A stretch of 7,534 bases of DNA from Syntrophomonas sp. UBA4911 (lineage in GTDB: Bacteria > Bacillota > Syntrophomonadia > Syntrophomonadales > Syntrophomonadaceae), in the NCBI GenBank assembly GCA_002398105.1, contig DHCD01000014.1:1-7534 (forward strand), read 5' to 3'. The notes below the pieces were generated by a model. That model ran no database searches. It was not told where the DNA came from and saw only the letters and a program-made list of their open reading frames with translations. Both the position numbers and the translations under genes were made by a program. This document shows, piece by piece, positions 6,057 to 7,534 of the stretch (its first letter is position 1; each line of letters opens with the position of its first letter).

Positions 6057-7130
6057 GTGAGAGAGTTTAATTATACAACAATCCCAAATGAACTAATAAA
6101 CTACGAATTAATGAATCTGGTATCTGCCATTCATGAATATAAAGGAAAGCAAGAACTGTTTATAGAGGCAAAACCTGATGTATTGGAAGCTATGCTCGAA
6201 ATAGCTATTATCCAAAGCACTGGAGCTTCTAATAGAATCGAAGGAATCTATACTTCCGATGAGCGTTTGGATGCTCTGGTAAAGTTCAGGGCGGAGCCAC
6301 GTAACCGCTCCGAGCGTGAAATTGCTGGTTATCGAGAAGTTCTAAGTATGATCCACGAGAGTTATGATTATATGGTACCACGCACAAATGTAATTCTTCA
6401 ATTACACAGAGACCTCTACCATTTCAGCCCCGCCTCCAGCGGCGGTACATTTAAAAATTCAGATAATATTATTGCTGAAAAAGATTCCACCGGCCACAGC
6501 AAAGTCCGCTTTCAGCCTTTGTCAGCATTTGAAACTCCCGAGGCGGTTAATCGGCTGACAAGTACCTTTAATGAAGCAATCAATGCTGAAAAATATGATC
6601 CTTTACTGCTCATACCTATGTTCATTTTGGATTTTCTTTGTATTCACCCATTTAATGATGGTAATGGACGAATGAGCCGCTTGCTGACATTACTCCTCTT
6701 ATACCGTTCAGGTTACATAGTGGGAAAATATATCAGTATGGAGATGATTATTGAAAAAACAAAAGAAACCTACTATGAGGTATTACTTAATAGTTCAAGC
6801 GGATGGTATGCGGGAAAAAATGATTATTTCCCATTTGTGAAATATTACCTGGAGGTTATACTAAGTGCCTATAAAGAATTTTCTTCTCGCGTAGAATTGA
6901 TGCAAAATCGCAATCTATCCAAGCCGGAACGTATCCGCGTATTGTTTGATAATACCCTGCAGAAATTATCAAAACGCATGATTCTTGAAAAATGTCCGGA
7001 TATCAGCACCTCAACTGTTGAGATGACTTTGTCATTGCTGTTGAAAGAAGGTTATATACTAAAGGTTGGCGCAGGCAAAAATACTGCCTATATCCGCAAT
7101 ATGGAGCAGCCTGAAAAATACCCAGAATAG
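6057..7130 (+). CDS. Fic-domain protein (predicted AMP transferase) with C-terminal winged helix
   Basis: Fic enzymes transfer AMP, or another nucleotide-derived group, to hydroxyl side chains of target proteins. The complete active-site signature HPFNDGNGRMSR is present (H197-R208 counted from the 6057 start), with catalytic His, acidic residue and phosphate-binding GNGR. An N-terminal SNRIEG (about 58-63) fits the inhibitory motif [S/T]xxxE[G/N], whose Glu blocks ATP binding. This places it among Fic proteins inhibited by their own N-terminal helix (class II). A Fic_N-type region precedes the core, and residues about 286-346 form a winged helix (KPERIRVLF, STSTVEMTLSLLLKEGYI). The 357-residue length is normal for this architecture. 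The frame opens TTG GTG GTG at 6051, 6054 and 6057. AGGAG (6044-6048) is eight bases before the GTG at 6057 but only two before the TTG, so 6057 is preferred. It is a single gene; no antitoxin gene lies beside it. Targets are unknown. Confidence 0.94.
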   Translation: MREFNYTTIPNELINYELMNLVSAIHEYKGKQELFIEAKPDVLEAMLEIAIIQSTGASNRIEGIYTSDERLDALVKFRAEPRNRSEREIAGYREVLSMIHESYDYMVPRTNVILQLHRDLYHFSPASSGGTFKNSDNIIAEKDSTGHSKVRFQPLSAFETPEAVNRLTSTFNEAINAEKYDPLLLIPMFILDFLCIHPFNDGNGRMSRLLTLLLLYRSGYIVGKYISMEMIIEKTKETYYEVLLNSSSGWYAGKNDYFPFVKYYLEVILSAYKEFSSRVELMQNRNLSKPERIRVLFDNTLQKLSKRMILEKCPDISTSTVEMTLSLLLKEGYILKVGAGKNTAYIRNMEQPEKYPE

Positions 7131-7414
7131 TATTTTCGAATTCCAAGTGTTATTGTACGGTTCAGTTTGGGCACAAGGGAACGACCACATCATGGCGTAC
7201 AAATGGTTTGTATAACCACAATTCCGTACAGATATAGCAAGATACCAATCTTTTGCCGACAATTATAGGTTGTTTCGATGTTCAATAGAAAAAACCACCA
7301 TAATTACACATCCATTATATTATTTGATGCACAAACAATACGTAAGGGTATAGCATGGATGAGAAAGAGACTAAGGCATGTTTAAATACTCATAAATACA
7401 GGATTTAAGTATAC
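7131..7414. other. AT-rich intergenic stretch with no recognisable gene
   Basis: No coding region is supported here. Visible structure is limited to a 7-bp inverted repeat TGTACGG (7154-7160) and CCGTACA (7224-7230), and a small hairpin TACAAA-TGG-TTTGTA (7198-7212). Neither has a T-run, so no clear terminator follows the Fic gene. A 35-codon ATG frame at 7279-7386 lacks a ribosome binding site. Confidence 0.5.
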
Positions 7415-7467
7415 AAAAAACGGTATCAAATCTGTACATTCCAAAAAATGTTTAGAACTCATACCGT
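7415..7467 (-). terminator. Probable rho-independent terminator of the tRNA-Ser gene
   Basis: On the minus strand ACGGTAT (7467-7461) pairs with ATACCGT (7426-7420), followed directly by a run of Ts (7420-7415). The 34-base interior folds further through ACATT and AATGT (7451-7447 with 7440-7436) and TCT with AGA. It begins about nine bases after the tRNA CCA end, on the right strand. The large interior lowers certainty. Confidence 0.5.
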
Positions 7468-7476
7468 CGTTCATTC

Positions 7477-7534
7477 TGGCGGAGAGAGTGGGATTCGAAC
7501 CCACGGAGCCGAACGGCTCACACGATTTCGAGTC
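7477..7534 (-). tRNA. tRNA-Ser(CGA), 3' part (5' end outside window)
   Basis: Read on the minus strand from the right edge, the sequence gives the anticodon loop CTCGAAA with anticodon CGA (7530-7528), which reads UCG. A long variable arm typical of class II tRNAs follows (GAGCC-GTTC-GGCTC, 7519-7506). Then come the T arm (GTGGG TTCGAAT CCCAC), the 3' acceptor strand TCTCTCC, discriminator G and an encoded CCA. G at the discriminator position and the long variable arm support serine. The D arm and the 5' acceptor strand lie beyond the window. Confidence 0.93.

Noticed and set aside
7059..7262. 67-codon minus-strand frame overlapping the end of fic
   Set aside because: It is antisense to the clear fic coding region over 72 bases, has no recognisable domain and no good ribosome site.
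7279..7386. 35-codon plus-strand frame starting at ATG 7279
   Set aside because: No Shine-Dalgarno at proper distance and no recognisable feature; easily explained by chance in AT-rich DNA.

Overview
The window looks like chromosome from a low-to-moderate-GC, S-layer-bearing Firmicute, most likely a clostridial or Peptococcaceae-type anaerobe. The evidence is S-layer homology (SLH) repeats, strong AGGAGGTGAT-type ribosome binding sites, TTG/GTG starts, and a TetR/MMPL/secreted coiled-coil gene set of the kind found in Clostridia. The species cannot be named from this sequence alone.

Layout from left to right. (1) Bases 2-439, plus strand: the C-terminal end of a GC-rich SLH surface protein cut by the left edge. 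(2) 440-719: a gap with a promoter-like site and the first copy of a 74-base hairpin repeat. (3) 720-4946, minus strand: a two-gene operon. The promoter-proximal gene encodes an MMPL/RND-type membrane transporter (TTG start, near-perfect Shine-Dalgarno). Three bases after its stop comes a secreted coiled-coil protein. (4) 4947-5140: a compact divergent control region with two back-to-back promoters whose -35 boxes overlap, and an inverted repeat over the operon's -10 box. (5) 5141-5734, plus strand: a TetR-family repressor, the likely local regulator. (6) 5735-6050: the second copy of the hairpin repeat, then an AT-rich promoter region with repeated TTGTGCA motifs. (7) 6057-7130, plus strand: a Fic protein with an intact catalytic motif, an N-terminal self-inhibitory motif and a C-terminal winged helix. 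(8) 7131-7534: an AT-rich gap, a probable terminator, and the 3' portion of a tRNA-Ser(CGA) gene on the minus strand, cut by the right edge.

How the genes work together. The TetR protein probably represses the transporter operon, and perhaps itself, through the shared control region. The MMPL pump and the exported coiled-coil protein are translationally coupled and probably act as one envelope export or remodelling unit; the substrate is unknown. The Fic gene is a separate transcription unit that may bind its own promoter. The SLH gene and the tRNA are unrelated neighbours.

No CRISPR array, insertion sequence, integrase or phage gene was seen. The least explained elements are the duplicated hairpin repeat (68 of 74 bases identical, with a strongly conserved loop) and the repeated motif in front of the Fic gene. 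The MMPL/coiled-coil pair is a recognisable but functionally poorly described system.
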